A DNA stretch of 64,000 bases, from assembly GCF_022965805.1 (NCBI RefSeq), contig NW_027331272.1, forward strand, positions 1 to 64,000, written 5' to 3'. Position 1 is the stretch's first letter. Each line of letters opens with the position of its first letter. Source of the DNA: Primulina eburnea (Eukaryota > Streptophyta > Magnoliopsida > Lamiales > Gesneriaceae). Below, piece by piece: positions 1 through 10,658 of this stretch. Both the position numbers and the translations under genes were made by a program. Under the pieces are notes generated by a model. The model saw only the letters and a program-made list of their open reading frames with translations, had not been told where the DNA came from and ran no database searches.

Positions 1-16
1 TATATTATATATAATA

Positions 17-478
17 TGAGCTTGGAATCAAAGAGGAATCTGATACGTGGCATTGTTTTACCAAACATTTCCTTAGTGGCTTTCGCACACATGGAGGTTA
101 TTGGTTTCCAGCCTATATACCATCTTCACTCAAACTGAGCTAAGAAAAGGAGAAATTTAAACTCCAGAATAGTAATGAATATAAGATTCTTGCTTGGAAT
201 TTTACAAAACATAAAAGGATTTACGAAAGATATACCAAAGAAATTAAACAACAGAGGATTTATCGAGGGCCCAAAGAATCATAAATTCATAAAAAATCAC
301 CCATAAACGCCTTAAACGCCATTTCTCGGCTAAGCAGGCTGAAGGGCTACAACATGAATTTATTTTTCTCGGATAAACTCGAACCTTGTGTTCACTATTT
401 CCTGGTTCATCTTCTTACCTTATGTTCTAACCAAAGACTCTTATATTACATTAGATTCCAGAAATTTAAATAAATCTT
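17..478 (-). repeat. Inverted copy of the viral leader (left arm)
   Basis: These bases read as the reverse complement of 8262-8727 with only scattered differences; for example 20-44 mirrors the end of the right arm around 8701-8725. In viral orientation it is leader sequence placed backwards in front of the primer-binding site. It behaves as a terminal inverted repeat of the integrate, but it is leader DNA and not a transposon end, so a head-to-head joined viral end is the simplest reading (inference). Confidence 0.9.
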
Positions 479-479
479 C

Positions 480-508
480 AGATTCCTCTTTTATTCCAAG
501 CCTCAGAT
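480..508 (+). repeat. Direct repeat of the leader end, next to the PBS
   Basis: The sequence is nearly the same as 8701-8727 in the same orientation (one or two differences). It marks where the circular genome would close, and shows that the linear integrate is opened close to the primer-binding site with a short terminal redundancy. Confidence 0.8.
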
Positions 509-525
509 AGTATCAGAGCCATGAA
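509..525 (+). other. Primer-binding site, initiator tRNA-Met type
   Basis: AGTATCAGAGCCATGAA matches the plant retroelement tRNA-Met site TGGTATCAGAGCC at most positions. It sits between the leader end and the first ATG (562), the expected place for minus-strand DNA priming in plant pararetroviruses. Confidence 0.8.
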
Positions 526-561
526 AATAGTCTGGTTAATAATTTAGCACTTTTTATTCAA

Positions 562-1619
562 ATGAATATTTTCAGTTTAAAAGAAACTGTTCATAACAGT
601 TTAAATGAAGAATATGATTTACCTGAAAATTTAGATTTATTGAATAAATAGACTATTCCTAAGATAGATTCTAAAATGATCTATAAGTTAGGAACCTTTG
701 AAAGAATTGGTTTTAAACAAGTAGTTAAACTACAGAATCATCTGTACCTCTTCATAATGAAGAAATGGTTATTAGATTGTTAAACAATAAAGATATTATG
801 CCTTACATGAAAAATTATAAATTTATTCATATAGGATTAATTCAAATTGCTTTTAGACCTTTAACTTTAGAAGGTTTACCAGAAGCTTCATAGCAGCTTT
901 AAGATATGGTAGAAATTTGAATTGGAAACAATCCCTTATGGAATAATTCAATCTAGTCTGGCTCATGGTCCAGTATTTTTGATGTTTATCCAAATTTATC
1001 TTTATCTTTGTCTGATATTAATATATTAGATTCTTTAACATTAAATGTTAAAACACATGGTTATAATTATACTCCTGGAACAGAAGTAATATGTATCTGT
1101 TATCGTATTTATTATAAACCATTATTCACACTGAATCCTATGTGTAAAAGAATAGATAAAAAATTAAATGAAACTATTCTAATAGAAACTAATTTTAATA
1201 GATCTAATATCACAACCCGTAGATCTATAAAATGGGAAGAAATAGAATTTCCAGGAAAACTGGATAATTGAACAAGCTGTTCCTAGAAATCCTATAATAA
1301 ATAAGGATTTACAACAAGTTATTCAAATAATGAAGGATCTGTTCAAATACAGTTTAATAATGAACAAAGAAGATTATTACCATCTTCTATCTGTGCTAGA
1401 TCAAGATCTAGTCATTCTTTTATTTCTCCTCTAGATTATATGGTAGATATACCACAAACTTCTAGAGCATCTATTTCTCAAGTTAGAGAAGATTTAGAAT
1501 CTACTAATATAGTAGATGATTTAATTATAAATCAAAATAATATTGTTCATAAAAGTAACTTTCAAAAAGTTAGAGAAACTGATACAGTTTCAGAAATGAA
1601 TTTTAGTATTTAATGGATA
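562..1619 (+). pseudogene. Viral movement protein region of ORF1 (broken)
   Basis: The reading frame opens at ATG 562 and meets a TAG at 649 after 29 codons. Downstream the 30K-superfamily movement protein of caulimovirids is recognisable in several frames. The clearest piece is 1008-1271, containing the segment LDSLTLNVKTHGYNYTPGTE followed by a YRIYYKP stretch that is typical of the core of these proteins. A further piece near 820-900 (FIHIGLIQIAFRP) is the N-terminal core strand region. The family moves virus between plant cells through plasmodesmata. Stops and frameshifts (649, about 890, 1269, 1610) make it non-functional. Placement at the front of ORF1 fits florendo- or petuviruses. Confidence 0.75.
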
Positions 1620-3990
1620 GTAAATCAAAAATTGATTTTACTAAAGGATCTTCTGCTAGAGCAAAGATCAATGCATAATTTTATTTACCCAAATGGGAAT
1701 CTTTCAGAGATTGGTACTTTAAAAGTTTTTCTGAAGAAGAGTTTGAATATATTGTTTCAACATTTTATAAATATTGTGAAAACCAGAATAAATTAATACA
1801 TTTTGTTCTTTGGTTTTTCAAAACATTTATTATAGATTATATTTCTATTCTTGAAAGAAATTATAAACTTTCTTCATGACAGATTCAAAAATCTGTTTAT
1901 CCTCCTCAACAATCTTTTATTATAGAAAAGAATAATAAAATTTTAAATTTTACTGCTTTTTCAAAATTATTTGAAATGATATGTTACGAATTACTGTTAA
2001 ACATATTAATCAGATAATTGAAAAACAAAAATTATACAAATTTATATCTTACGATTATAGGAGAAGAAATAAATTCTCTTAAAGATCGTATTGATAAAAT
2101 TATTTTAGCTATTAATAAAATAAAACCAGATGTTCATATAGAAGAACCAGAAAATAATATTGTTTCTGTTGCTACTTCATCTATACAATCCCCTCCTGAT
2201 ATTAAGGATTTTAAATTTAAATCTTCTGTTTCTGATATAGAAAAATTATTAGAAGAAAAATTTAGAAATCTTAATTTAAATACTCTTAATGAAGAGTTTG
2301 AGGAATTAGAAAAAATAAATAATTCTGATGAAGAAATTAATAAAATTAAATGGGTTGATAGACCTATTACATCTAAATATTATTATAATAAACATACTCC
2401 CATGGATGTTCTTATTGAAGAAAATGAATATATTTCGCTAATAGCTATAATGGGAAAAACATTTATGAATGGAATATTGATGGTTATAGTGATAGGCAAA
2501 TTTATAATACTGCTCACAGAATACTTATGTATAGTACTGTGTGTAAATCATCAGGTAATACTGATAAAAATATTGCTAAAATGATAACAGCAGGATTCAC
2601 TGGCCAACTTAAAGGTTGGTGGGATAATTATTTACATTATTCTCAAAAAGATGAAATCTTTAATTCTATAAAAATAGAAAATAATATTCAATCAGAAAAT
2701 GTAGTTTATACATTAATATTGACTATGATTGAACATTTTACTGGAAAATTCACTGATAATAGTGAACAAATTAGAACTTTATTAAGTAATCTAAAATGTA
2801 AAACACTTACTGATTTTAGATGGTATAAAGATACTTTCTTATCTCGAATTTATGAGATTCCAGACTGTAATAATAGTCTTTGGAAAGCTAAATTCATAGA
2901 TGGCTTACCTTTCTTATTTTCTGAAAGGATTAGAAAAGTATTAAGAAAAGAAGATATAAATATCTCTTATGATAATTACACTTATGGTAATTTAATTAAT
3001 ACTTGTATTCAAGAGGGTTTAGCTCTCTGTAATGAATTAAAATTAAATAATCAAATTAAAAGACAGAATTTACTAGAGAAAAAACAACTAGGTAAATTTT
3101 GTGATCAATTTGGTATGGACTTACCTAATAAAGATAAGAAGAAAATTAAAGATAAGGATGAAAAAATTTATAAGAAAAGACATTTGTCTGATAGACAAAA
3201 ATAAGAAAAAGAAAAAGAAAAGAAATCCGTGAATCATGGAAAGCTGAAAGAAAAGCTAATAAAGCTAAAAATAAATTAATAATTTGTAGAAAATGTAAAA
3301 AGCCAGGACATTATGCTAATCAATGTTGGGCTAAAAACAAAATTAATAATTTAGATATAGATGATAATCTAAAAAAAACATTATTTAAAATAATAATGGA
3401 TTCTAATAATAATTCTGACAGTGAAACTGAGAATTCTTCAGAATCCTATAATTCAGAAGAAATTATTGATAATGAATCAGATATTTCTGATTTAGAAGAA
3501 TGTAATAATTGTATATTAGGAAAATCTTGTGTAAATCCTATTGAGGATAATAATAAAAATGATGAGTTTTATAAACTTATGTCTCAATTTCAAAATTTAA
3601 ATATTAATGTTTTAACTAACAATAATATTTTAGAATTCCTTAAAATGATTAAGGATCCAATATTAAAATCTACTATTATTGATCAAATGGAAAAATACTG
3701 CTTCAACCAGTAACAATGATAATAACATTCTTGTTAAACAAGAACAAGCTTATTCTATGAAAGAAGTAAAAAATCTTTTACAGAAAAAATATAGTCAACA
3801 AAATCCAGTTACTATACAGGATTTAGTTAAGAGATTGATAATCTTAAAGAACAAGTAAAAATTTTACATAATAATAATAATAGTTTAAATTATCGTATTT
3901 CAGTTATTGAAAATAATAATAATTCAATTTCTGAAAGTTTTGAAATATTCAAGATATTTCATTTCCTGATAATAATCAGAAACATTTATC
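1620..3990 (+). pseudogene. Viral coat protein / zinc-knuckle region of ORF1 (broken)
   Basis: After the movement domain come acidic, lysine- and asparagine-rich segments (2018-2584), then a capsid-like stretch in another frame (2527-3204) with GFTGQLKGWWDNYL, a signature of caulimovirid coat proteins. A CCHC RNA-binding knuckle, CRKCKKPGHYANQC, lies at about 3284-3325. A very acidic serine/asparagine segment follows (3396-3713), as is common around these capsid proteins. The frameshift near 2450-2520 splits the capsid, and stops at 3202 and 3711 break the rest. The role would be packaging of the viral RNA and DNA; this copy cannot make a complete protein. Confidence 0.75.
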
Positions 3991-4019
3991 TGTTTTGAGT
4001 ATGATAATATCTCAAAAAT

Positions 4020-6382
4020 GGTATACTAATATTACTTTATTAATTGATAATTCTTATAAAAAGAATTTCATTGCTATGATAGATAGTGGTGCAGATTTAA
4101 ATGTTATAAAGGAAGGATTAATTCCTAGGCAGACGGCCTAGAGGGAGGCAGGTTCGCAAGGGTGGACCAAGGATAAGGCAGCAGAACAGGAGGCGCCAGC
4201 GAAGGGAGAAGAGGAGGAGGAGGAGGAAGGAGAGGAGTAGGATTAGAGGAGGGAAGGGAGGAGAAGGATATGATTAATAGGAAGAGGAGGAAGGGATTAG
4301 CAGGATAGGATTAGGATTAAGGAGGATTAGGATAGGATTAATCAAGCGACCACCGAGGGGTTACAGTTAAATCGTTAGAATCACGGAGGGCGAAGGAGCG
4401 GAACCCCATCCAAGGAGGAAGCTCCCCCAAACCCCAGGAGGAGGAGGGAGACAAGGTCAGCGCCAGGAGGTAAGGAGGCCCAACCCGACCAGCAGCAGGA
4501 ATAAGAGAGGAAAAACGCGAGGGGCAGCAAGGACGGGACAAGGATAGAAGGAGTAAGGATGGGGAAGAGAGACCAGGCTAAGGAGGAAGGAGAAGGAAAA
4601 GGAGGAAGAGGAGCAAGGTAGGAGGAGAATATTTTCATAAAACTACTCATTTTCTTTCTCATGCAGGAGGAGAACCTTTAGAAATAAATTATAAATTACC
4701 TAAAGCTTATATTTGCAAAGATAAAAACTATATTCAAACCAGTTTTTATTAGCAAAAGATATTTCTAGCCAACTTATACTTGGTCATCCTTTTATTTATC
4801 AAATATATCATTTAACTTATGTTGATGAAACAGGTATAATAGGAACTTATCAAGGTAATCCTATTTCTTTTCAGTTTATAACTAAACCTGTTCATAGAAT
4901 TTTAAATAAATTACAAGAACAAATTGAAAGAAAAACCTTTCAAATAAATTCATTAAAAGAAGAAATAAAATTTCTTACAATTGATAATAAATTACAGAAT
5001 CCTAAATTACAGGAAAAAATAAAAATTATTTATAATAAATTTTCATTAGAAATATGCAATGATTTACCAAATGCTTTTTGGAATCGTAAGAAGCATATTA
5101 TCTCTCTTCCATATGAAGAGAATTTTGATGAAAAAAATATTCCTACTAAGGCTCGTCCTTGTCAAATGAATTCTGAATATTTAGAATTATGTAAGAATCA
5201 AATTCATTCTTTGTTAGATAAAGGTTTAATAAAACCTTCTCAATCTCCTTGGTCTTGTACTGCTTTTTATGTTAATAAATATTCTGAGCAGGAAAGAGGA
5301 GTTCCTAGATTGGTTATAAATTATAAACCTCTTAATAAGGTTTTAAAATGGATTAGGCATCCTATTCCTAATAAAAAAGATTTATTAGACAGATTAGTTC
5401 ATGCAATTATATTCTCAAAATTTGATTTAAAATCAGGATTTTGGCAGATTCAAGTAAAGAATCTGAAATGGACAGTAATGTCATTTGGCCTTAAAAATGC
5501 CCCTTCAGAATTTCAACAAATCATAAATGATATTTTTTATAATTATAGCAATTTTATAATTGTTTATATAGATGATATCTTAGTATTTTTAATGATATTG
5601 AAACACATTTTAAACATTTAGAAATGTTTAAAAATATTGTTATCTAAAATAGATTAGTTATTTCAAAATCTAAAATGATTTTGTTTCAAAATAATATTCG
5701 TTTTCTTGGTCATATGATTGAAAAAGGAAAAATAATTCCTATTCAAAGAAGTATTGAGTTTGGATCAAAATTCCCTGATATAATAACTGATAAAACTCAG
5801 TTGCAAAGATTTTTAGGAAGTTTAAATTATATTTCTCCTTATATTCAAATCTTACTAAAGATTCTGCTATCTTATATGATAGACTTAAGAAAAATCCTTT
5901 ACCTTGGACAGATAAGCATACTTAAGTTGTTCAGATTATTAAAGATAAAGTTAAAAATCTTCCTTGTCTTATGCTGGCAAATCCTTTATGGGATAAAATT
6001 GTAGAAACAGATGCCTCAGATATAGGTTTTGGTGGAATTTTGAAACAAAAAGATCCCAAACTAAACAAGAATATCTTATAAGATTTTATTCTGGGAAATG
6101 GAATACTGCCCAGAAAATTACTCCACAGTAGCAAAAGAAATCTTAGCTATTGTTAGATGCATTTTAAAATTTCAAGATGATTTATAATATCAAAAGTTTA
6201 TTATAAAAACTGATTGCAAGTCTGCAAAATTTATGTTTAATAAAGATTTCAAACATGATGTTTCTAAACAAATGTTTGCAAGATGACAGGCTCATTTAGC
6301 CCCTTTTGATTTTGAAATCATTTATAAAAAAGGTGAAGATAATCACTTACCAGATTTCTTAACTCGAGAATATTTATCTTAA
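4020..6382 (+). pseudogene. Viral protease, reverse transcriptase and RNase H region of ORF1 (broken)
   Basis: The aspartic protease active site AMIDSGADLNV is at about 4075-4107, with the rest of the protease resuming at 4630 (a GGEPLEI segment, then LILGHPFI near 4772) after a foreign block. RT follows (5166-5621): DLKSGFWQIQV, SFGLKNAPSEFQ and the catalytic YIDDILVF are all present. RNase H begins with ETDASDIGFGG at 6005 and ends with LPDFLTREYLS just before TAA 6380-6382. Frameshifts or stops occur near 5590, 5645, 5880, 5920, 6080 and 6180. No integrase is found, as expected for a pararetrovirus. The last base of the stop codon is the A of the next ATG (TAATG). Confidence 0.85.
4127..4629. 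other. Purine-rich foreign block inserted in the viral protease region
   Basis: The AT-rich viral sequence breaks off after the protease active site and resumes at 4630. Between lie about 500 bp of G/A-rich, pyrimidine-poor sequence on the plus strand; 4201-4260 contains only three pyrimidines. It includes irregular GGATTAGG-like runs around 4290-4340. No target duplication or terminal repeat is evident. Minus-strand ORFs here (proline/serine/leucine-rich) look like a by-product of the composition. Origin unknown: it may be captured host DNA or filler DNA from a repair event. Confidence 0.8.
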
Positions 6383-7787
6383 TGTTTTCATTTACAGATA
6401 TGTACTCTCGAGGCAGAGGAGAGTCCTCTTATAGAGGGCGAGGTAGCAGGGGAAAACCCCCTAATATAATAGCACAGCATGGCAAACAGAGGCTAATAGC
6501 CCAGAACTTATCTAGTTCATCAGCCAGTAATACTGAGCAGGATACTGAATTATATAATGAGTTTCAAGAATTCTTGAAACAAAAGTAGAAGAATAATACA
6601 GATTCTCAGTCTTCAGCATCATATGCTAATATCATCAAAGAAGATGATAATGATTCAGCTCTTTATACAGAGACTAAACATCGTGAATTAATTCTTCTTA
6701 TAGAAGAAAAAGATCTCCAATGGGAAAAAGCTCCATGGACTATCATGGACAGATATTTAACCAATACATCATATGTATATGGTGCTTATAAGCAAAGAGG
6801 ATTTTATGAAAATCTTCTCATTTCTACAAAAAGTGTTGATATAACTTACTTTTTTAGTAATACTCAACAGAAAGAAAGTTATAACTTCTCAAAATTCATT
6901 ATCAAAAAGATTATATCTATTGAGGAATGGGGTATATCTCCATTAGTTGAAAAAGAATTTTATTCTGAATCTCATAAAATGAGTTTCAAATTCAATTTTT
7001 GGGATTATGTTGAAAGTTTTAATAAAACTTTATTTTATGAAAATGAAAAGAAGAAACATACTTGGTTTCTGAAGATTTGTGAAAACATTTTTCACCATCC
7101 TATTCCAAATTGGTTTTACATATGGTGGAAAATATTTGGTCCATCTGCAAAGATTTTGCCAGAGGTTTTTATAAAACCTATGAATACATGGTTAAACGTG
7201 GCTCCATGCATAAAGAAATCCTTTTCTGATCATTGGATTGATGGCAAGACTTTATGTCTATTCTTCATGGAATTTGGAATTCCATGGATCTGGAGATGGC
7301 AACCAGAATGTGATTATAATGAGGAAGGTATCCCTTGTTTAAAAAGAGTCAGTTATACTAAATTCTGGGATAAAATGTTAAGAGAAGATCCAGCAACTGG
7401 AAAACTTCATGGTCATGAAACTCTTCTAAATATGGAGGAAAAGATTTCTTTATATCAGAAAGAATTCCAGAATCAACAGGAAAAAGAGAAAGACTCTATG
7501 AGTCCTTTAAGATTCTGACTCAGAAATACTCTGAGATTTATTCTAAAGAGAAAATGATTGAAGTTTATATCGAGGAAATGAAAAAAGATCTTTTCCAGAA
7601 TATTGGATGCTCAGATTCAAAATCAGATAAATCAATGGCTTCCGAATCAAGTGATAATCAATTCATACATCTAATGAAGATGCATGATGCACAGGATCCA
7701 GATGAGGATATTCCTCAATTATCTCAAATTGATGATATATTTGAAAAGTTGAAGAAATCTCTAAAAGATAATATCAAAGATGACTAG
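6382..7787 (+). pseudogene. Viral ORF2, function unknown (one stop, one frameshift)
   Basis: ATG 6382 overlaps the ORF1 stop by one base (TAATG), which would suit termination-coupled translation. The N-terminus is arginine/glycine-rich (YSRGRGESSYRGRG). The frame is interrupted by TAG at 6586, continues to 7518, and then shifts to a frame ending at 7787. The middle part is rich in tryptophan and aromatic residues (WFYIWWKIFGPSAKILPE; PWIWRWQPECD) and the C-terminus is acidic and lysine-rich. Intact it would be about 467 residues. A second ORF of unknown function in this place is characteristic of florendoviruses; I recognise the type but know no activity for it. Confidence 0.7.
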
Positions 7788-8075
7788 AGTCGATGATAGT
7801 GGAATCTCACTATTCAAGAGTTGGTGGAATAACACATCATGGAATATCGTGACAAAAAGTGGGTGGCATATCACTATTTACTTTTTGAATTTTGTAACAA
7901 AAGTTACTTTTGCTTTAATAAAGCATGTACTATTTTTATTTTAAGATGGAATCCGGGGTTTGATGTCCGGCTCTTCTATCTATATATAGGTTATTTCTGT
8001 GTTCTTAGAAGGAGACGGTCGAGTTTGCTCCCCTCTCTCTACTCTCTCTTGTATACAACCCTTCTGAAGTAAATC
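7788..8075 (+). promoter_or_regulatory. Pararetroviral transcript promoter and leader start
   Basis: A TATA element (CTATCTATATATAGG, about 7976-7990) lies downstream of ORF2 and is followed by a pyrimidine-rich CT stretch (8021-8049) typical of a plant viral transcription start region. The upstream part contains repeated TGG(A/C)ATATC(A/G)-like motifs (about 7804-7872). It stands where the single pregenomic promoter of these viruses is expected. Confidence 0.65.
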
Positions 8076-8081
8076 AATAAA
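8076..8081 (+). terminator. Viral poly(A) signal
   Basis: AATAAA lies about 90 bp downstream of the TATA box. In pararetroviruses the signal lies shortly after the start site, so that the genomic RNA is terminally redundant. Assigned by position. Confidence 0.5.
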
Positions 8082-8261
8082 AGTTTGAAGTTCTGTTACA
8101 ACCTTGTAAGTTTACTGTTTTATTTTGTTTTAAATTTTTGTTTTTAATTTTATATTTCAGAGATTAGCCTGAATGACAGGCTAAAGCATTCGTGCTAAAT
8201 TATTTTCCTTACTATGACATGATCTATATTTATTTGTAACTTGGAATCAGATTGATATAAT

Positions 8262-8727
8262 AAAAGATTTATTTAAATTTCTGGAATCTCATGTAATATA
8301 AGAGTCTTTGGTTAGAACATAAGGTAAGAAGATGAACCAGGAAATAGTGAACACAAGGTTCGAGTTTATCCGAGAAAAATAAATTCATGTTGTAGCCCTT
8401 CAGCCTGCTTAGCCGAGAAATGGCGTTTAAGGCGTTTATGGGTGATTTTTTATGAATTTATGATTCTTTGGGCCCTCGATAAATCCTCTGTTGTTTAATT
8501 TCTTTGGTATATCTTTCGTAAATCCTTTTATGTTTTGTAAAATTCCAAGCAAGAATCTTATATTCATTATTATTCTGGAGTTTAAATTTCTCCTTTTCTT
8601 AGCTCAGTTTGAGTTGAAGATGGTATATAGGCTGGAAACCAATAACCTCCATGTGTGCGAAAGCCACTAAGGAAATGTTTGGTAAAACAATGCCACGTAT
8701 CAGATTCCTCTTTGATTCCAAACCTCA
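8262..8727 (+). repeat. Viral leader, right arm of the inverted repeat
   Basis: This continues the transcribed leader downstream of the promoter and ends in CCTCA at 8727. Its last ~28 bp (8701-8727) are repeated in the same orientation at 480-508, directly in front of the primer-binding site. In a circular viral genome position 8727 would therefore join to about 508. The right arm is the normal leader; the left arm is the inverted extra copy. Confidence 0.9.
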
Positions 8728-8804
8728 GAATATTATTTAATATATATTATATTATTTAAAAAAAATAAAAAAAATAAAAAAAGAAAAAGAAAATTACATT
8801 GAGT

Positions 8805-8837
8805 CGGTGGAATTCATATTTGATATGAATTCCACCG
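8805..8837. repeat. Perfect 15-bp hairpin in the 5' LTR
   Basis: Arms CGGTGGAATTCATAT and ATATGAATTCCACCG enclose a 3-base loop TTG. The 3' LTR (about 15565-15590) has only the right arm, so the palindrome is specific to this LTR. Confidence 0.9.
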
Positions 8838-9740
8838 AATTCAAGAAAGAATATCGACAGAGGTGAGGTAGTGAAGAGGATATATCATTTTTGATTTTTT
8901 CTTTTCAATCGTGTCACTTATCGGTTTATCTAATCGACGAACCGACTTCAGTTCTGATATCGTTGACATGAGATCTTCGATTTGAGGTATAAATTTTATA
9001 GTTTTGGTGATGTTTGAAATTCGTCGATTTCTGAAATAAATCTGATAAATTGTTAAATCATACTGAAATTGAAGATTATTGAATAGTGTATGATTTTAAC
9101 GAAGTAGATAAGATTATAGTGGTGTTATTTTGAATTATTCCTAATTTATTTTAATTAGGGATTTTTAATCGTTGGACTGAGATTGGTGAGTTGTTTGTCA
9201 ACTGTTATTAATTCTGATTATATATTCGGAGTCTACGAAGTAGAGGCTACAGGTTGATATAAAGTTTTCGTAATTTGACGGATGTTGTAAAATAGCCTAT
9301 TATTTGGTGTTAAATTAATTAGGGTGTATTTGATGGTAGTATTGTGAATTAAATACACCAGAATATTAAATTGTTGAAAAATACAAATTTATAATCGAGT
9401 TTTATATTTTGTTGAATCAATTGTTGTTGGGCTATTTGATGTTATATATTGAGGTTGTTATAACTGTGTTGATACGGTGACAATGATCTGATAATCATTG
9501 TTGAATTATTTAGATACATCACAAGCCTCAGGATCAAAGAAGTAGCCAGATTTGATATATATACTCGATTATCAGGTACGTGTTGACGTACGAGCATATG
9601 TTGTTATTGTTTAGTATTGATGAATACTATATTGTGTTGAACGATGATAAATCACCGGAATTGGGTGATTTGATATTATATTTGTTGTTGTTTATTATTG
9701 TTGATATTGTTGACTATCGTTGTTGGGAGACGCTCGTTGA

Positions 9741-9975
9741 TGTTGTTCGTTCAACGATATTGCTGTCGCCGGAGTTGGGGTGCGACGTATCGTTGATGTT
9801 ATTCCTTCGACGATATTGCTGTCGCCGGTGTTGGGGTGCGACGTATCGTCGATGTTGTTGTTCGTTCGACGATATTGCTGTCGCTGGAGTTGGGGTGCGA
9901 CGTATCGTTGATGTTGTTGTTCGTTCGACGATATTGCTGTCGCCGGTGTTGGGGTGCGACGTATCGTCGATGTTG
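9741..9975. repeat. Four-copy ~59-bp tandem repeat in the 5' LTR
   Basis: The phrase GATATTGCTGTCGC recurs at 9756, 9812, 9871 and 9930, a period of 56-59 bp. Copies alternate GGAGTTGGGG and GGTGTTGGGG, giving a dimer of about 118 bp. GC-rich, CG-containing units such as GGGGTGCGACGTATCG stand out from the AT-rich LTR and create open frames on both strands. Confidence 0.9.
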
Positions 9976-10430
9976 TTGCATTGTGATGTTGTTGAGGTTG
10001 TTGTTGGCTGATTATCCAGAAACGGCAAAGGAGGTATTTCTATTATGATTTTCAGTTATATTTTATGTTGTTAATATAACTGTTATGTATTAAGATGATG
10101 ATTGTTGTATATGCTCACCCTTTGAGGGTTGTTTCTGTTGGGCAGGTTACAGGACTATGCATGAGACATGATAGTGGTGAAGGACTAGGTGTGTCTAGTC
10201 AAACAGTCGTGTAGTTGATAGTAGATAGAGACGGTCTAGCTTATTGTATTATTTGAGTTGTATGTGTGTATTTATTATACCGTTTCTGCTACACTGACGT
10301 AGATAGTGTGGTAATTGCACTATTTTGTCGTATATGCATTATATTATTACATCGTCGAAAAGAAAATTTTTATGCATATGACGTCACATGTTGTATGATT
10401 ACGTGGCGAGATTCGGGGCGCCACATTTGG

Positions 10431-10443
10431 TGGTATCAGAGCA
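10431..10443 (+). other. Chromovirus primer-binding site (tRNA-Met)
   Basis: TGGTATCAGAGCA lies five bases inside the 5' LTR end, the normal arrangement for plant LTR retroelements primed by initiator tRNA-Met. Confidence 0.9.
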
Positions 10444-10658
10444 TATGTTAGATGTCTGGGATGGTTAGGAGTTGGGTTTGTGATGAGGGAATTGGATGAT
10501 GATATTATCTGCGTGTGTCTGTGCATTTGACTTGTTATTGATGATTTCTCAATATGATTGATTGTTCTTTAGTTGCGTGTGCTTTCGTGCGAAAGGTGTG
10601 ACGATGAATACTGGATTGTAATTGTTAAATGTTATGATTAACAATTTGATTTCCAGTA

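Larger units (their letters stand above)
17..8727 (+). mobile_element. Endogenous pararetrovirus (Caulimoviridae, florendovirus/petuvirus-like)
   Basis: The domain order MP, CP with CCHC knuckle, aspartic protease, RT, RNase H, without integrase, is that of plant pararetroviruses. MP at the N-terminus of a fused ORF1, followed by a second ORF, matches the layout known for florendoviruses and petuviruses; which of the two is not decided here. A tRNA-Met primer-binding site lies at 509 and a TATA-type promoter with poly(A) signal near 7980-8081. Insertion into a TA-rich tract agrees with what is reported for florendovirus integrates. The copy is defective: ORF1 has many stops and frameshifts, and a foreign block sits in the protease region. 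About 465 bp of leader sequence occurs at both ends in opposite orientation. Confidence 0.88.
8728..10425 (+). repeat. Chromovirus 5' LTR, right part
   Basis: This matches 15495-17188 of the 3' LTR nearly throughout and ends in GGCGCCACA at 10425. The left ~230 bp plus the TA-rich tract were separated by the virus, and only 1-16 of them lie in the window. Visible differences from the 3' LTR are mostly single bases, apart from an extra hairpin arm at 8805-8837 and a changed start of the tandem repeats. Confidence 0.9.

Noticed and set aside
4338..4662. Minus-strand frames rich in proline, serine and leucine
   Set aside because: They are a result of the pyrimidine-rich strand of the inserted block and have no motif.
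9741..9975. Possible CRISPR-like array
   Set aside because: Contiguous tandem repeats without spacers, in a plant LTR.
9714..10048. Several overlapping open frames on both strands
   Set aside because: They come from the ~59-bp tandem repeats, whose period leaves frames open; the same occurs in the 3' LTR (16495-16811).
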